Positions 15,966-25,520 of a stretch of DNA of 64,000 bases are shown piece after piece; position 1 is the first letter of the stretch, and the number at the start of each line of letters is the position of its first letter. Under the pieces are notes generated by a model. That model was given only the letters and a program-made list of their open reading frames with translations. It was not told the origin of the DNA and did not search any database. The translations under genes were made by a program, and so were the position numbers. This DNA comes from Paenibacillus kobensis NBRC 15729 (GTDB lineage: Bacteria > Bacillota > Bacilli > Paenibacillales > Paenibacillaceae), in NCBI RefSeq assembly GCF_004000825.1, contig NZ_BILZ01000011.1, positions 45,779 through 109,778 on the forward strand. Direction: 5' to 3'.

Positions 15966-16144
15966 CACCGAGCTGAGCTGACAAACCTACAGCGGCGCCG
16001 CATTGGAACGGTAATGCAAGATGCAATTCTGTCGTATATGCTGCGCTGACAAATGATACGGCTGGCGTAACAAGTTAAGCCGGCGAACAGACGATCCAGT
16101 CCAAACGAACACGGTGATGGACCAATCGCCGGATCCAACATACA

Positions 16145-16540
16145 TGTCACTTAACACGACAACGCGATGAAACAGGAGCAGTACGACGATTCGGGGTGCA
16201 GAGAGCTGCGGGACGGTGCGACGCAGCCGAACGAACGTTGGAAACTCACCTGCGAGCGGAACGGTGGAAGAGCGTGCGTCTGTCTATCAGACGCAACGGG
16301 CTTGCGTACACTGTTACGGCCGATCCAGCCGTTACCCCGGATGCTTGGCGCCACGGCGCCAAGCACGAAGAGGGCTCGAACGAAACCGCCGGCGGCTGCA
16401 TCTTGCAGCACGCAAGGCGGGCGGAACGTTCGGCCAACGAGAGTGGTACCGCGGCAGTGGCTTGATCAACAAGCCTGTCGTCTCTTATTAGCAACGGCTA
16501 TGTGCTGGTGCGAGAGACGGCAGGCTTGTTTTTTATTGTC
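16145..16540 (+). promoter_or_regulatory. T-box leader 2 (leucine, CTC specifier)
   Basis: Same architecture as leader 1: GAAACAGGAGCAGTA, AGAGAGCTGCGGGACGG, GAAACTCACCTGCGAGC with CTC at 16245-16247, GAGTGGTACCGCGG at about 16440. The terminator stem is ACAAGCCTGTCGTCTC with GAGAGACGGCAGGCTTGT followed by TTTTTT. Located directly before leuA. No second promoter as good as the one at 15525 is visible, so both leaders are probably on one transcript. Confidence 0.9.
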
Positions 16541-16568
16541 ACAATCTAAATTTCAGGAGGAATCCGCT

Positions 16569-18179
16569 ATGAATACGAACGTGAACATCAATTCCGAAGC
16601 GAATACGAACGCCAACAAACAACGAATCCAAATTTTCGATACGACGATGCGCGACGGCGAGCAGTCGCCTGGTGCATCCATCGATTCCGGCCGCAAAATC
16701 GTCATCGCCCGCCAGCTCGCCAAGCTGGGCGTCGACGTGATTGAGCCGGGCTTTGCCATCTCAAGTCCGGGCGACTTTGCTGCTATCCAGCACATTTCCC
16801 GCGAGATCCAGACGGTTGAAATCGCAGGCTTCGCCCGCTGTGTGAAGGCGGATATCGATGCCGCCGTGCGAGCGACAGTGGATGCGGCGAGGCGCCGGCT
16901 GCACCTGTTCATCTCGTCATCGGATATCCATCTGAACTTCCAGATTCGCAAGTCCCGCGAGCAGGTCATTCAGATTGCCCGCGATATGATCAGCTACGGC
17001 AAGCAGTTCGTGGACGAGATCGAATTCTCGGCGATGGATTCGACCCGGTCGGGCCGTGACTTCGTCATCGAGCTGGTGGAAGCGGCGATCGACTCCGGCG
17101 CAACGGTCATCAATCTGCCGGATACGCTCGGCTATGCGATGCCGCACGAGGTGGAGGATCTGTTCCGTACGGTTCGCCGTCAGGCACGCGGAGCGGACCG
17201 CGTCCGGTTCAGCGCCCATTGCCATAACGATCTCGGGATGGCGGTCGCTAACAGTATCGCTGCAATTCGCGGCGGCGCAACGCAGATCGAAGTGACCGTG
17301 AACGGCATTGGTGAACGGGCAGGCAACTGCTCGCTGGAGGAGCTCGTCATGGCGATCGAGACGCGCCAAGAAGCGCTGCAGGCCGAGACGGACATCGTTC
17401 AGTCGGAAATTTTCGAGACATCGCGTCTCGTCAGCCGCACGATGCGTTTCCCGATCGCGTTCAACAAGCCGATCGTCGGACGCAACGCATTCCAGCACGA
17501 ATCGGGCATTCATCAGGACGGCCTGCTCAAGAACCGCAACACGTACGAGATTATGGATCCGGAAGCGATGGGGATCCCGCGGAGCATGATCATACTGGGC
17601 AAATCGTCCGGACGCCATGCGATCAAGCACCGGCTGTCGGAATTCGGCATTATCGTCAGCGACGAGCAGATGCAGGGAGTGTACGAGAAATTTATTGCCG
17701 CTGCCGATGAGAAGAAGATTGTGACCGACAGCGAGCTGATCCGCATGGCCGGCGAAGCGACCGAGACCCAGCCCGATCCGTTCGTGCTGGTCGATCTGCA
17801 GGTCATCTCCGGTACGCAGCGCGGACGCGTCGCATCGGTAACGATTCGGGACGACAGCGGACAGGAGCGGTCGTACTCCGCAGTCGGCGAAGGTCCTCTG
17901 GAAGCCGTCATCCGCTGCATCCAGCAGGCGATACCGGCAGAAGCGGAATTCGAGGACCTGGAGCTGCACTCGCTGTCGACTGGAGAGGACGCGTACGGCG
18001 AGGCGGTCGTGACCATCGTGTACGATGGCCAGCGCTGCCGGGGGACATCGATTCACCGGGATATTGTACTGGCGGCGGCACAGGCATACGTTGCCGCATG
18101 CAATCAAGCGATTATGGGCGGCGCGGCGAGGCCGGCTGCTGACCAGCAGGCTGCCGCATCGGAGCAGTCAGCCGTATAA
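16569..18179 (+). CDS. leuA: 2-isopropylmalate synthase
   Basis: 536 residues. First committed step of leucine synthesis: acetyl-CoA plus 2-oxoisovalerate to 2-isopropylmalate. Catalytic barrel motifs: [15 protein letters not shown] near residue 22, [18 protein letters not shown], and the metal-binding HCHNDLG. The C-terminal LeuA dimer domain (about residues 390-515) is the leucine-feedback domain. A 20-residue Ala/Gln-rich tail ends the protein, and the N-terminus is Asn-rich. The ATG at 16569 follows AGGAGG; an upstream extension through the T-box is not coding. It stands apart from any other leu or ilv gene here. Regulated by the tandem leucine T-boxes. A methyltransferase gene follows after 21 bases. 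Confidence 0.95.
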   Translation: MNTNVNINSEANTNANKQRIQIFDTTMRDGEQSPGASIDSGRKIVIARQLAKLGVDVIEPGFAISSPGDFAAIQHISREIQTVEIAGFARCVKADIDAAVRATVDAARRRLHLFISSSDIHLNFQIRKSREQVIQIARDMISYGKQFVDEIEFSAMDSTRSGRDFVIELVEAAIDSGATVINLPDTLGYAMPHEVEDLFRTVRRQARGADRVRFSAHCHNDLGMAVANSIAAIRGGATQIEVTVNGIGERAGNCSLEELVMAIETRQEALQAETDIVQSEIFETSRLVSRTMRFPIAFNKPIVGRNAFQHESGIHQDGLLKNRNTYEIMDPEAMGIPRSMIILGKSSGRHAIKHRLSEFGIIVSDEQMQGVYEKFIAAADEKKIVTDSELIRMAGEATETQPDPFVLVDLQVISGTQRGRVASVTIRDDSGQERSYSAVGEGPLEAVIRCIQQAIPAEAEFEDLELHSLSTGEDAYGEAVVTIVYDGQRCRGTSIHRDIVLAAAQAYVAACNQAIMGGAARPAADQQAAASEQSAV

Positions 18180-18200
18180 CCGAAAGGGAGAGGAAACGGC

Positions 18201-19016
18201 ATGAAGAGCTCGATTATCGACTACTATAATCATTTCGACGAATGGGGAAGGCTGGAACGGGAGCCGATTGAGTTTCTTATCAACTGGCACTATATGAGGC
18301 GCAGTATTCCCGGCAACGCACATGTATTGGACATCGGCGCAGGGCCGGGTAAATATTCGATGGAGCTGGCGCGCACTGGCTGCGAAGTGACGTTGGCCGA
18401 CCTGACGCCGAGACTTGTCGAGATGGCCAGAGACATGGCTGGGCAGCTCGGACTAACCGGGAAGTTTAGAGGCTTTCATACAGCCGATGCGACAGACTTG
18501 TCGATGTTCGAGGCCCATTCGTTCGATGCCGCATTGATGATGGGGCCGCTGTACCATCTTCAAGACGAACATCAGAGAAGCGAGGCCGTCAGCGAATTAT
18601 ATCGGATTGCAAAGCCTGGCGCGCCTGTGTTCGTGGCCTTTATGACGAGGCCGCGCATGCTGATGACGTCACTGGCTTATCCGCTTTATTGGAAGCCGAA
18701 TCATGAGCCGGAAAGCTTGAAGCAGTTCGAAGAAACAGGGATATTCAATCATACAGACCTGGGAAGATTCACAGGCGCCTACTACTATCCAGTTGAAGAA
18801 ATCGAGCCTTTCATGGCGTCGCATGGCTTCCGTATGTCGCAGCTAATCGGATCTTCGAGTGTCGTACCGGGCATCCATGCAGAGCAGCTCGACTATTGGC
18901 GGTCGTTCGGCGAGGAGCGCTTCGGCATGATCATGGATATGGTCTGCCGCGAGGCGGCTAACCCGTACAATCTGGGAGTGTCGTCGCACGTGCTGTATAT
19001 CGGGGAAAAGGCATAG
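18201..19016 (+). CDS. Class I SAM-dependent methyltransferase
   Basis: 271 residues. Motif I is VLDIGAGPGKYSMELA (about residues 39-54), followed by VTLADLTP and FDAALMMGPLYHL. The start follows AGGGAGAGG, 21 bases after the leuA stop, so it is probably read from the leuA promoter and hence controlled by leucine supply. It resembles the group of small-molecule methyltransferases often annotated only by fold; no substrate can be proposed. A very strong hairpin follows. Confidence 0.8.
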   Translation: MKSSIIDYYNHFDEWGRLEREPIEFLINWHYMRRSIPGNAHVLDIGAGPGKYSMELARTGCEVTLADLTPRLVEMARDMAGQLGLTGKFRGFHTADATDLSMFEAHSFDAALMMGPLYHLQDEHQRSEAVSELYRIAKPGAPVFVAFMTRPRMLMTSLAYPLYWKPNHEPESLKQFEETGIFNHTDLGRFTGAYYYPVEEIEPFMASHGFRMSQLIGSSSVVPGIHAEQLDYWRSFGEERFGMIMDMVCREAANPYNLGVSSHVLYIGEKA

Positions 19017-19046
19017 TCCACACCGGAGCAGCTTGACTTGGGTTTA

Positions 19047-19098
19047 TACAAAGGGATAAGGCAGCCGAGTGCATACTCGGCTGCCTTATCCCTTTGTA
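19047..19098. terminator. Bidirectional terminator with a 24-bp perfect stem
   Basis: Bases 19047-19070 are the exact complement of 19075-19098 around a GCAT loop. It separates the convergent methyltransferase and HAD genes and has A and T shoulders on both sides. Confidence 0.85.
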
Positions 19099-19101
19099 GG
19101 G

Positions 19102-19845
19102 CTATTCCACTGCCTTGATCAAATCGCTCAGCGACTTGATCGTCATATAGGGCAGCGCGGACGAGCCGTCGGCAACGCCGTTCCCTTTGTGGTCGACCCA
19201 AACGCCTCGTATCCCGAGCCGCTGAGGTGCAGCAACCTCCCATTCGAAGTTGTCGCCGACCATCCAAGCCTCGTCCGCTGCAACGTCAAGCTGTTCCAGC
19301 ACGTGAGCGTAAATCCGTTCATCCGGCTTGCCGATCCCTAGATCTCCTTCGACCACTATCAGATCGAATAGCGGCGCGAGGTCGAACCGGTTTATTTTCT
19401 CCCACTGCATCTTCGAATTTCCGTTTGTAATCATCGCGAGCTTAATTCCTTTGCTCCGGAGCTGTTGAATGGCATCGATGGAATCAGGAAAGATGGTTAT
19501 GGCAAGGTCGCGTTCTTCCCCGTACGTTGTTGCGAGCTTATGGGCCAAGTCCGGTTGATCGATGTTGCGCTCCTCTAGTACGGCGGCCAGGAACTGAAGT
19601 CTCGCGAGATACAGATCTTGACGGCCGATGCGGTGACGTTCAGGATCGCTCCAATACCAACGGGCTTTCTCTTTAATAGAAGAGACGATTTGGGCTGCTG
19701 CTTCCTCAGACTGCTGCGGCAAATGCTGACTGACTGTGCTTCTCCAGCATGCATCGGTATCGACGCCGTGATCAAATGAGATGATCGTATCATCCATGTC
19801 GAGCATGATTGCCCGCGGCCGATGACGTTCCATGTTTCCCCACAT
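19102..19845 (-). CDS. HAD-superfamily phosphatase (YjjG-like)
   Basis: 247 residues. HAD motif I AIMLDMDDTIISFDHG (nucleophile Asp), motif II AMITNGNSK, motif III Lys in GIGKPDERIY and motif IV MVGDNFEWEV are all present. The cap is of the alpha-helical C1 type. Such enzymes dephosphorylate small phosphorylated metabolites, often nucleotides (YjjG) or sugar phosphates; the substrate here is unknown. A start at the second Met (19833), preceded by GGGGAAAC, is about as likely as 19845. It is convergent with the leuA-linked methyltransferase and divergent from the catalase. Confidence 0.8.
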   Translation of the reverse strand: MWGNMERHRPRAIMLDMDDTIISFDHGVDTDACWRSTVSQHLPQQSEEAAAQIVSSIKEKARWYWSDPERHRIGRQDLYLARLQFLAAVLEERNIDQPDLAHKLATTYGEERDLAITIFPDSIDAIQQLRSKGIKLAMITNGNSKMQWEKINRFDLAPLFDLIVVEGDLGIGKPDERIYAHVLEQLDVAADEAWMVGDNFEWEVAAPQRLGIRGVWVDHKGNGVADGSSALPYMTIKSLSDLIKAVE

Positions 19846-19960
19846 CCGTTTCGTCGTTGTCGTTAACTACTAACGCGGTTACTACCCTTACATTACCATA
19901 CTTATGATGGGGCAGAGGCGATTTCTGGGTTATAGATGCGCTGCAGGATATAATTTCCGA

Positions 19961-20240
19961 TTATCCACATTTATCCACAATTTGCTGCAGAGTGTTGATA
20001 ACGTTTGCAAAACCGCATTATTATCGCTTCATGAAGAATTAGTAGCTGTGATGTAAAAGTGGACAACTTTTTCACAGGTCATCTGTGGACAATGTGGATA
20101 ACGTGGACAAAAGCGACAGGCAGCAGTTCTGAAGTCGCAGGACATTAGTTAACCCCTTGAAATATCTCGCGATATTCGACTTCCTTTTCGACAGAATTGT
20201 ACAACAATTTATACACGGCTGTGGATAAAGCTGTGGATGA
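19961..20240. promoter_or_regulatory. Cluster of DnaA boxes
   Basis: Four perfect DnaA boxes: TTATCCACA at 19961-19969 and 19971-19979, and TGTGGATAA at 20093-20101 and 20220-20228. One-mismatch copies lie at 19993-20001, 20084-20092 and 20232-20240; weaker ones lie at 20058 and 20102. Boxes at 20084, 20093 and 20102 are contiguous 9-mers in the same orientation. No dnaA, dnaN or other replication gene is near, so this is more like a DnaA-titration or regulatory cluster than an origin. Confidence 0.75.
20187..20215 (+). promoter_or_regulatory. Candidate catalase promoter
   Basis: TTCGAC, 17 bases, TATACA. The spacer contains AATTGT/ACAATT arms. A further palindrome, GAAATATC-TCGC-GATATTC, lies upstream at 20159-20177 and is an operator candidate. 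A perfect DnaA box (20220) lies at the expected transcription start. Confidence 0.45.
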
Positions 20241-20353
20241 GGTGAATAGTTTTTAATTGGCTTACAAAGCGCATGAAATTGCATAGTGGTCTCTTCATAG
20301 AGAAATAATGGATAGGGAACGAATTCCATCACGATGACATCTATGAGGAGGCT

Positions 20354-21994
20354 ATGTCCATGTCCACGAATAACAATGGCGGGAACGGGCTTGCCGCGGG
20401 CGGGCCGAACGACCGCCGCTTCGGCGAAGGCGAGACAGAGCTTACGCTGACGAACCGGCAAGGCCATCCGGTAACGGACAATCAGAACGTGAGGACGGTA
20501 GGCAGCCGGGGCCCGACGACGCTGGAAAACTACGATTTTATCGAGAAAATATCGCATTTCGACCGCGAGCGCATCCCGGAGCGGGTCGTGCATGCGCGCG
20601 GCGCAGGCGCGCACGGCTATTTTGAAACGTATGGCAAAGCAGGCGACGAGCCGGTATCCAAATATACGCGGGCGAAGTTGTTTCAAGAGGCTGGCAAGCA
20701 GACGCCGGTGTTCGTCAGGTTCTCCTCCGTTATTCATGGCATCCACTCGCCGGAGACGCTGCGCGATCCGCGGGGCTTTGCTGTGAAATTTTATACCGAA
20801 GACGGGAACTGGGATCTTGTCGGCAATAACTTGAAGGTTTTCTTCATCCGCGATCCGATTAAATTCCCGGACATGGTTCATGCGTTCAAGCCTGACCCGG
20901 TGACGAACATTCAGAGCAACGAACGTTTTTTTGACTTCGTATCCAACTCTCCGGAAGCGACGCATATGGTTACGTTTCTGTTCTCGCCGTGGGGCATTCC
21001 GGCTAACTATCGGCAGATGCAGGGATCGGGCGTTAATACATATAAGTGGGTCAATGCGGAAGGCCAGGCCATGCTCGTGAAATATCACTGGGTGCCGCTG
21101 AAGCAGGGCATCCTCAACTTAACGTCCGGTGAAGCGGAGAAAATCCAATCGGTCAACTTCAACCACGCGACGCAGGACTTATATGAAGCGATTGAACGCG
21201 GCGATTACCCGGAATGGGAAATGTGCGTGCAGTTGCTCAGCGACGACGACCATCCGGAGCTTGATTTCGACCCGCTCGACCCGACGAAGCTGTGGGATCC
21301 CGAGAAGTTCCCATTCTTACCAGTAGGCAAAATGGTGCTGAACCGCAATCCGGTCAACTATTTCGCAGAGGTGGAGCAAGCGGCGTTCGGTACGGGCGTG
21401 CTCGTCGACGGGCTTGATTTCTCCGATGACAAGTTGCTGCAGGGACGCACCTTTTCTTATTCGGATACGCAGCGCCACCGGGTCGGGACGAACTACCTGC
21501 AACTGCCGATCAATGCGCCGAAGAAACATGTCGCGACGAATCAACGCGACGGGCAGATGGCGTACCAAGTCGACCAGCCGCCAGGCGCCAATCCGCATAT
21601 CAACTACGAGCCGTCTTCGCTCGGAGGGCTGCAGGAGGCGAAGGAGCGGGGCAAGGAACACGAGCCCGCTTACAATGACCGGCTCGTCCGGCAGCAGATT
21701 GAGCGGACGAACGACTTCGCGCAAGCGGGCGATACGTACCGTGCGTTAGATGATGTCGAGCGCGCGGACTTGATCGAGAACTTGGGCGGTGCGCTGGCAG
21801 AGTGCAAAGACGTCATCCGCAATCGGATGGTCGAGCATTTTACACAGGCGGACCCGGAATACGGCGCAAGTGTCGCGAAGGCGATCGAAGAAGCGCTGCA
21901 GAAGCGTGCGAGCAACCGCAGCGGCATTACATCCCAGGGCGGCGATGGCATGGAGATGGCAACCGAGCTCGGCCATAAGTCGGACGGGTATTAA
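20354..21994 (+). CDS. katA: Monofunctional haem catalase
   Basis: 546 residues; splits hydrogen peroxide. Active-site His in [15 protein letters not shown] (about residue 80) and Asn in DLVGNN are present. The proximal haem-ligand Tyr lies in [20 protein letters not shown]. The Gly/Asn-rich first 25 residues and a C-terminal tail with [13 protein letters not shown] make it longer than vegetative KatA of B. subtilis (about 483 residues) and near the length of the spore catalase KatX. I cannot decide between the two, so the symbol is tentative. Start supported by GAGGAGGC. The upstream region is the DnaA-box cluster. Confidence 0.92.
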   Translation: MSMSTNNNGGNGLAAGGPNDRRFGEGETELTLTNRQGHPVTDNQNVRTVGSRGPTTLENYDFIEKISHFDRERIPERVVHARGAGAHGYFETYGKAGDEPVSKYTRAKLFQEAGKQTPVFVRFSSVIHGIHSPETLRDPRGFAVKFYTEDGNWDLVGNNLKVFFIRDPIKFPDMVHAFKPDPVTNIQSNERFFDFVSNSPEATHMVTFLFSPWGIPANYRQMQGSGVNTYKWVNAEGQAMLVKYHWVPLKQGILNLTSGEAEKIQSVNFNHATQDLYEAIERGDYPEWEMCVQLLSDDDHPELDFDPLDPTKLWDPEKFPFLPVGKMVLNRNPVNYFAEVEQAAFGTGVLVDGLDFSDDKLLQGRTFSYSDTQRHRVGTNYLQLPINAPKKHVATNQRDGQMAYQVDQPPGANPHINYEPSSLGGLQEAKERGKEHEPAYNDRLVRQQIERTNDFAQAGDTYRALDDVERADLIENLGGALAECKDVIRNRMVEHFTQADPEYGASVAKAIEEALQKRASNRSGITSQGGDGMEMATELGHKSDGY

Positions 21995-22004
21995 AGCGAT
22001 AATG

Positions 22005-22040
22005 AAGACCCTTGTGATGGACGATGACAAGGGTCTTTTC
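22005..22040 (+). terminator. Catalase terminator
   Basis: AAGACCCTTGT pairs with ACAAGGGTCTT, followed by TTC. Confidence 0.8.
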
Positions 22041-22117
22041 TATGGAATGTATATCCGAGATACTATTTACATTAAATCCCTTCAATATTAACATCGTATA
22101 CGATAGGGGTATCACGA

Positions 22118-22330
22118 ATGCCCCCTGTTCTTCCAAAGTATAAGGCTGAAATCGAAGAGCGATTAGAGTGAGCATATAAGGCTGTTGGGGCATCAGATCC
22201 CAATGATAACTTGTGGAGATACTCGAATTATAGCGTTCTTAAAAAGCTATGCTGAGTCGAATAAAGGAACTTTTTGCGGGAATGGGATACCTCGGTTTAA
22301 GGAAGGGGTGGTTCAATGATAAAAAACAAA
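22118..22330 (+). pseudogene. Possible decayed small gene
   Basis: From ATG 22118 the frame reads MPPVLPKYKAEIEERLE, then a TGA, then continues AYKAVGASDPNDNLWRY to another TGA. The sequence reads like protein but has no intact frame or clear ribosome site. Unrecognised; it may be the remains of a gene formerly next to the lipoprotein gene. Confidence 0.25.
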
Positions 22331-22554
22331 TGGCTGATCATGTTCATTCTAATATCAATTGCAGGTATAATACAGGCTTGCGGTAATGAAAGGGTTTACT
22401 CTGACCTTCGAAATGAGTCTATTGAAGGCTTGAGGCCAGGAGATATGTATCACTCATCTACGAAGATCCCCACGAGAACAAAACCATTGAATTTTGGATG
22501 GTAGATAATAAGGTCGATCGCATTTTATTCAAACAAAGAGAATCCGAACGCTAG
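22316..22554 (+). pseudogene. Frameshifted lipoprotein gene
   Basis: Starts at ATG 22316 after AAGGAAGGGG with a lipoprotein signal (KNKWLIMFILISIAGI, lipobox IIQACG). The intact frame ends at 22504. A shift by one base near 22448-22456 restores an open frame YEDPHENKTIEFWMVDNK... that ends naturally at the TAG 22552-22554. The second part is clearly protein-like, so a single-base indel (or a sequencing error) has split a gene of about 79 codons. Family unknown. Confidence 0.65.
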
Positions 22555-22573
22555 TCTCGGTTCGGCAAAAAGT

Positions 22574-22628
22574 AAAACCGTTCCTCGCTTCGTGAGCGTA
22601 TACGCTTCGAACTGGAGGAACGGTTTTA
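22574..22628. terminator. Terminator downstream of the ABC-F gene
   Basis: AAAACCGTTCCTC pairs with GAGGAACGGTTTT. On the minus strand it is followed by ACTTTTTG. Confidence 0.75.
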
Positions 22629-22688
22629 TTATTAGATCTGATTTGAATCGTATAGTGCCTGTCTCGCAGAGTTAAAGTGTGGGTGCTC

Positions 22689-24629
22689 TTACCCGACTAA
22701 CGTTTCCCACTGCTCGTACACAGCAGCGAGCGCGGCGCGCTTGGCGTCGATGGCGGACTGGATGCTTTGGATGCGGACGTAGTCGTTGAACACGTCCGGA
22801 TCGGTCAACTCCGTCTCCAATGCACCGATTGCTTCCTCCAACTCGGCGATTTCCGCCTCCAGCTGCTCTAGCTTCCGCTGGCGGTTGCGCTCGTCGCGCT
22901 TGGCTTGCTTGTCGGCTTCATAGGAGGACGAAGCAGTCTCGACAGGAACGGCAGCTGCTTTGCCTGGCTTCGTGCCAGCCATCTCGGCGGCTTGCGCGGC
23001 AAGCTCGGCGAGCTCCTGCTTTTTCTCGATCATATCGTCATAATTTCCCAGGAAATGCTGGCAGCCGTCAGGCGTCAATTCGACAATCCGCTCCGCCATC
23101 CGGTTCAAGAAATAACGGTCATGCGAGATGAATAGAAGCGTTCCGTCGTAATCGAGCAGTGCCGATTCAAGCACTTCCTTGCTGAACAAATCCAAATGGT
23201 TCGTAGGCTCATCGAGAATAAGCACATTTGCTTTATCGAGCATCAGCTTAGTCAGCGCGACGCGCGCCTTCTCTCCGCCGCTTAACGAAGAGACGATCTT
23301 CTGCACATCGTCGCCGCTGAATAAGAAGTTGCCGAGTACGGTGCGAATACGGGCTTCCTCCAGCCCCGGGAAAGCGCTCCACACTTCCTCCAATACCGTA
23401 TTGGAGCCGTTCAGCGTGGCTTGTTCCTGATCGTAGAAGCCGATTTTCACATGAGTTCCCCAACGGTATGTTCCATCTGCGAGCGGCTGGCGGCCGATGA
23501 GCGCTTTGAGCAGCGTCGACTTACCGATGCCGTTCGGTCCTACTAGCGCGACGGTCTCGCCGCGCTCCAGCCTGAAGCTGATATCCTTGAACAGCGGCTT
23601 CGGGGACCCTTCGAAAGCGACGGACATCGATTCGGTCTGCAGCACGTCTTTGCCGGTCTGGCGCTCGATCTCGAACGAGAAGTGAGCTTTCTTCAGATCG
23701 CCCAGCGGCTTGTCCAGACGATCCAACTTGTCGAGCGCCTTGCGGCGGCTCTGCGCCCGCTTCGTCGTAGAAGCGCGCACAATGTTGCGCTGGATGAACT
23801 GTTCCATCTTCGCAATTTCATCTTGCTGTTTCTCGTATTGCTTCAACTGCGATTCATACTCGGCAGCCTTCAGGTCGATGTATCGGCTGTAATTGCCGGT
23901 GTAGCGTTTTGCCGCATGCCGTTCGATTTCGATAATCGATGTTGCAAGCGCATCAAGAAAATAGCGGTCATGGGATACGATTAGAATCGAGCCGCTGTAA
24001 CCGCGCAGATACGATTCGAGCCAAGTCAGCGTCTCGATATCAAGATGGTTGGTCGGCTCGTCGAGCATAAGCAGATCGGGAGCTTGCAGCAGCATGCGCG
24101 CGAGGGCGAGCCTCGTCCGCTGACCGCCGCTTAGCGTCGAGATCGGCGTCGCGTGATCGAAGTCGCCGAAGCCCATGCCGTGGAGAACGCTCTTGATCCG
24201 CGTATCCATCTCGAAGCCGCCCTGAGAGCGGAACCATTCGGAACGCTCGGCGTACCGGGCAAGCGTATCCTCGTACCGCTTCTCGTCGCTGAGAAGAGCC
24301 GGGTCGGCAATAGCCACCTCGAGCTGGCGGAGCTCCTGCTCCGCATCGATAAGAGGACGGAACACTTCGCGCATTTCTTCAATTATTGTACGATCCGAAT
24401 TAAGGCCGCTGTTTTGCGCAAGGTAGCCGATTTTGGTCTCCTTCGCTTTGTAGATCGTGCCGGAATCTGGCGAAATTTCGCCGGCAATCATTTGGAGAAG
24501 CGTCGACTTGCCAGCCCCATTCACGCCGACGAGACCGACTCTCTCCCTTTCTAGAATTTGGAATGTAATACGGCTAAGTATAGGCGTAACGCCATAGCTT
24601 TTGGACAAGTCCGAAACTTGCAGCAGCAT
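22689..24629 (-). CDS. ydiF: ABC-F ATPase (YdiF-like translation factor)
   Basis: 646 residues with two ABC domains on one chain and no membrane part. Walker A GVNGAGKST, signature LSGGQRTRLALARMLL and DEPTNHLD lie in domain 1. GPNGIGKST, LSGGEKARVALTKLML and DEPTNHLD lie in domain 2. The linker between them (about residues 240-310) is charged, and a coiled-coil C-terminal extension (about 560-640) ends the protein. ABC-F proteins act on the ribosomal E site, relieving stalls or antibiotics. Length and position between tsaD and moaC match B. subtilis YdiF. It is transcribed opposite to its neighbours here. Confidence 0.85.
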   Translation of the reverse strand: MLLQVSDLSKSYGVTPILSRITFQILERERVGLVGVNGAGKSTLLQMIAGEISPDSGTIYKAKETKIGYLAQNSGLNSDRTIIEEMREVFRPLIDAEQELRQLEVAIADPALLSDEKRYEDTLARYAERSEWFRSQGGFEMDTRIKSVLHGMGFGDFDHATPISTLSGGQRTRLALARMLLQAPDLLMLDEPTNHLDIETLTWLESYLRGYSGSILIVSHDRYFLDALATSIIEIERHAAKRYTGNYSRYIDLKAAEYESQLKQYEKQQDEIAKMEQFIQRNIVRASTTKRAQSRRKALDKLDRLDKPLGDLKKAHFSFEIERQTGKDVLQTESMSVAFEGSPKPLFKDISFRLERGETVALVGPNGIGKSTLLKALIGRQPLADGTYRWGTHVKIGFYDQEQATLNGSNTVLEEVWSAFPGLEEARIRTVLGNFLFSGDDVQKIVSSLSGGEKARVALTKLMLDKANVLILDEPTNHLDLFSKEVLESALLDYDGTLLFISHDRYFLNRMAERIVELTPDGCQHFLGNYDDMIEKKQELAELAAQAAEMAGTKPGKAAAVPVETASSSYEADKQAKRDERNRQRKLEQLEAEIAELEEAIGALETELTDPDVFNDYVRIQSIQSAIDAKRAALAAVYEQWETLVG

Positions 24630-24881
24630 GGTAGATGATAACCTCCAATAAAAACTTTGCTTCTATTAATGATAGACGGCGGTGACGGCGTTATATATCC
24701 ATCCTTGCCGTATGAATCCGGAAGCGGCAGCCCGGTTCGAGCAGCGTTCCTAAAACGATTACATATACCGACAGTTTACATGATTCCGCCCGATTAAGAA
24801 ACTAGGTGCACATTGGCGAAAGCGGAACAACAATGGTAAACTAAGAGCGATAAGATACGTCGGAAAGGGTTACGAGTATTC

Positions 24882-25520
24882 ATGACGGAACGGAACAAGG
24901 GAGCGAAGGCGGAGCTGCGCGCGTCGATGAAAGCCCGCAGGAAGGCGATCGGTGCTAGCCAGCGTTCAATCAAGTCGGAACAAGCCTGCAGCCGGATGCA
25001 AGGGCTGTTGTCCGCTATGGGGGCTTCGAATGTGCTCGTGTACATTCAATTGCGTTCCGAATTGGACACGTCGCCGCTGCTGGAATGGTGCTGGAGCAAC
25101 GGCATCGCGGTTGCGGCGCCAAGATGCGAGCCGGACGGACAGACGATGACGCCGTATTGGATTCGCGGCTGGGACGATTTGAAGCCGGGAGCTTACGGTA
25201 TTCGAGAGCCGGATCCGGCGGCAGCGGCTGAATGCGGCAGCGGATTTATTCCCGATGCGGTCATTGTGCCCGGACTTGCCTTCGACCGGCAAGGGGGCCG
25301 GCTTGGTTATGGCGCGGGCTACTATGACCGGTATTACGACCAGCTTCAAATGTACGCGAGAGAGGGAGGCGGAATGCCGCCTTGGATAGGCTTCGCATAC
25401 GAAGAGCAATTGATCGAATCGGTCCCGACGGACGGGCATGACGCATTCATGGATGCGGTCGTAACGGAAAGCGGCGTATATTGGAGTGGGCGGAGGAGCG
25501 GAGTACAATGGAATCTTTAA
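24882..25520 (+). CDS. 5-formyltetrahydrofolate cyclo-ligase
   Basis: 212 residues. Converts 5-formyl-THF to 5,10-methenyl-THF with ATP. The N-terminal K-A-E-L-R-x-x-M-K-A-R-R segment binds nucleotide phosphates. The C-terminal signature is [23 protein letters not shown] (given here as PGLAFD...GYGAGYYDR). The family usually has GYGGGYYDR, so one Gly is Ala. The stop overlaps the start of moaC by thirteen bases, so the two are co-expressed, an unusual folate-molybdopterin pairing compared with B. subtilis. Confidence 0.88.
   Translation: MTERNKGAKAELRASMKARRKAIGASQRSIKSEQACSRMQGLLSAMGASNVLVYIQLRSELDTSPLLEWCWSNGIAVAAPRCEPDGQTMTPYWIRGWDDLKPGAYGIREPDPAAAAECGSGFIPDAVIVPGLAFDRQGGRLGYGAGYYDRYYDQLQMYAREGGGMPPWIGFAYEEQLIESVPTDGHDAFMDAVVTESGVYWSGRRSGVQWNL

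Noticed and set aside
16167..16568. N-terminal extension of leuA by 134 codons
   Set aside because: The stretch lies inside the second T-box leader, contains its terminator, and the proper ATG at 16569 has AGGAGG.
19846..20353. Chromosomal origin (oriC)
   Set aside because: DnaA boxes are present, but there is no dnaA, dnaN or rpmH nearby and no clear AT-rich unwinding element, so a non-origin cluster is more likely.
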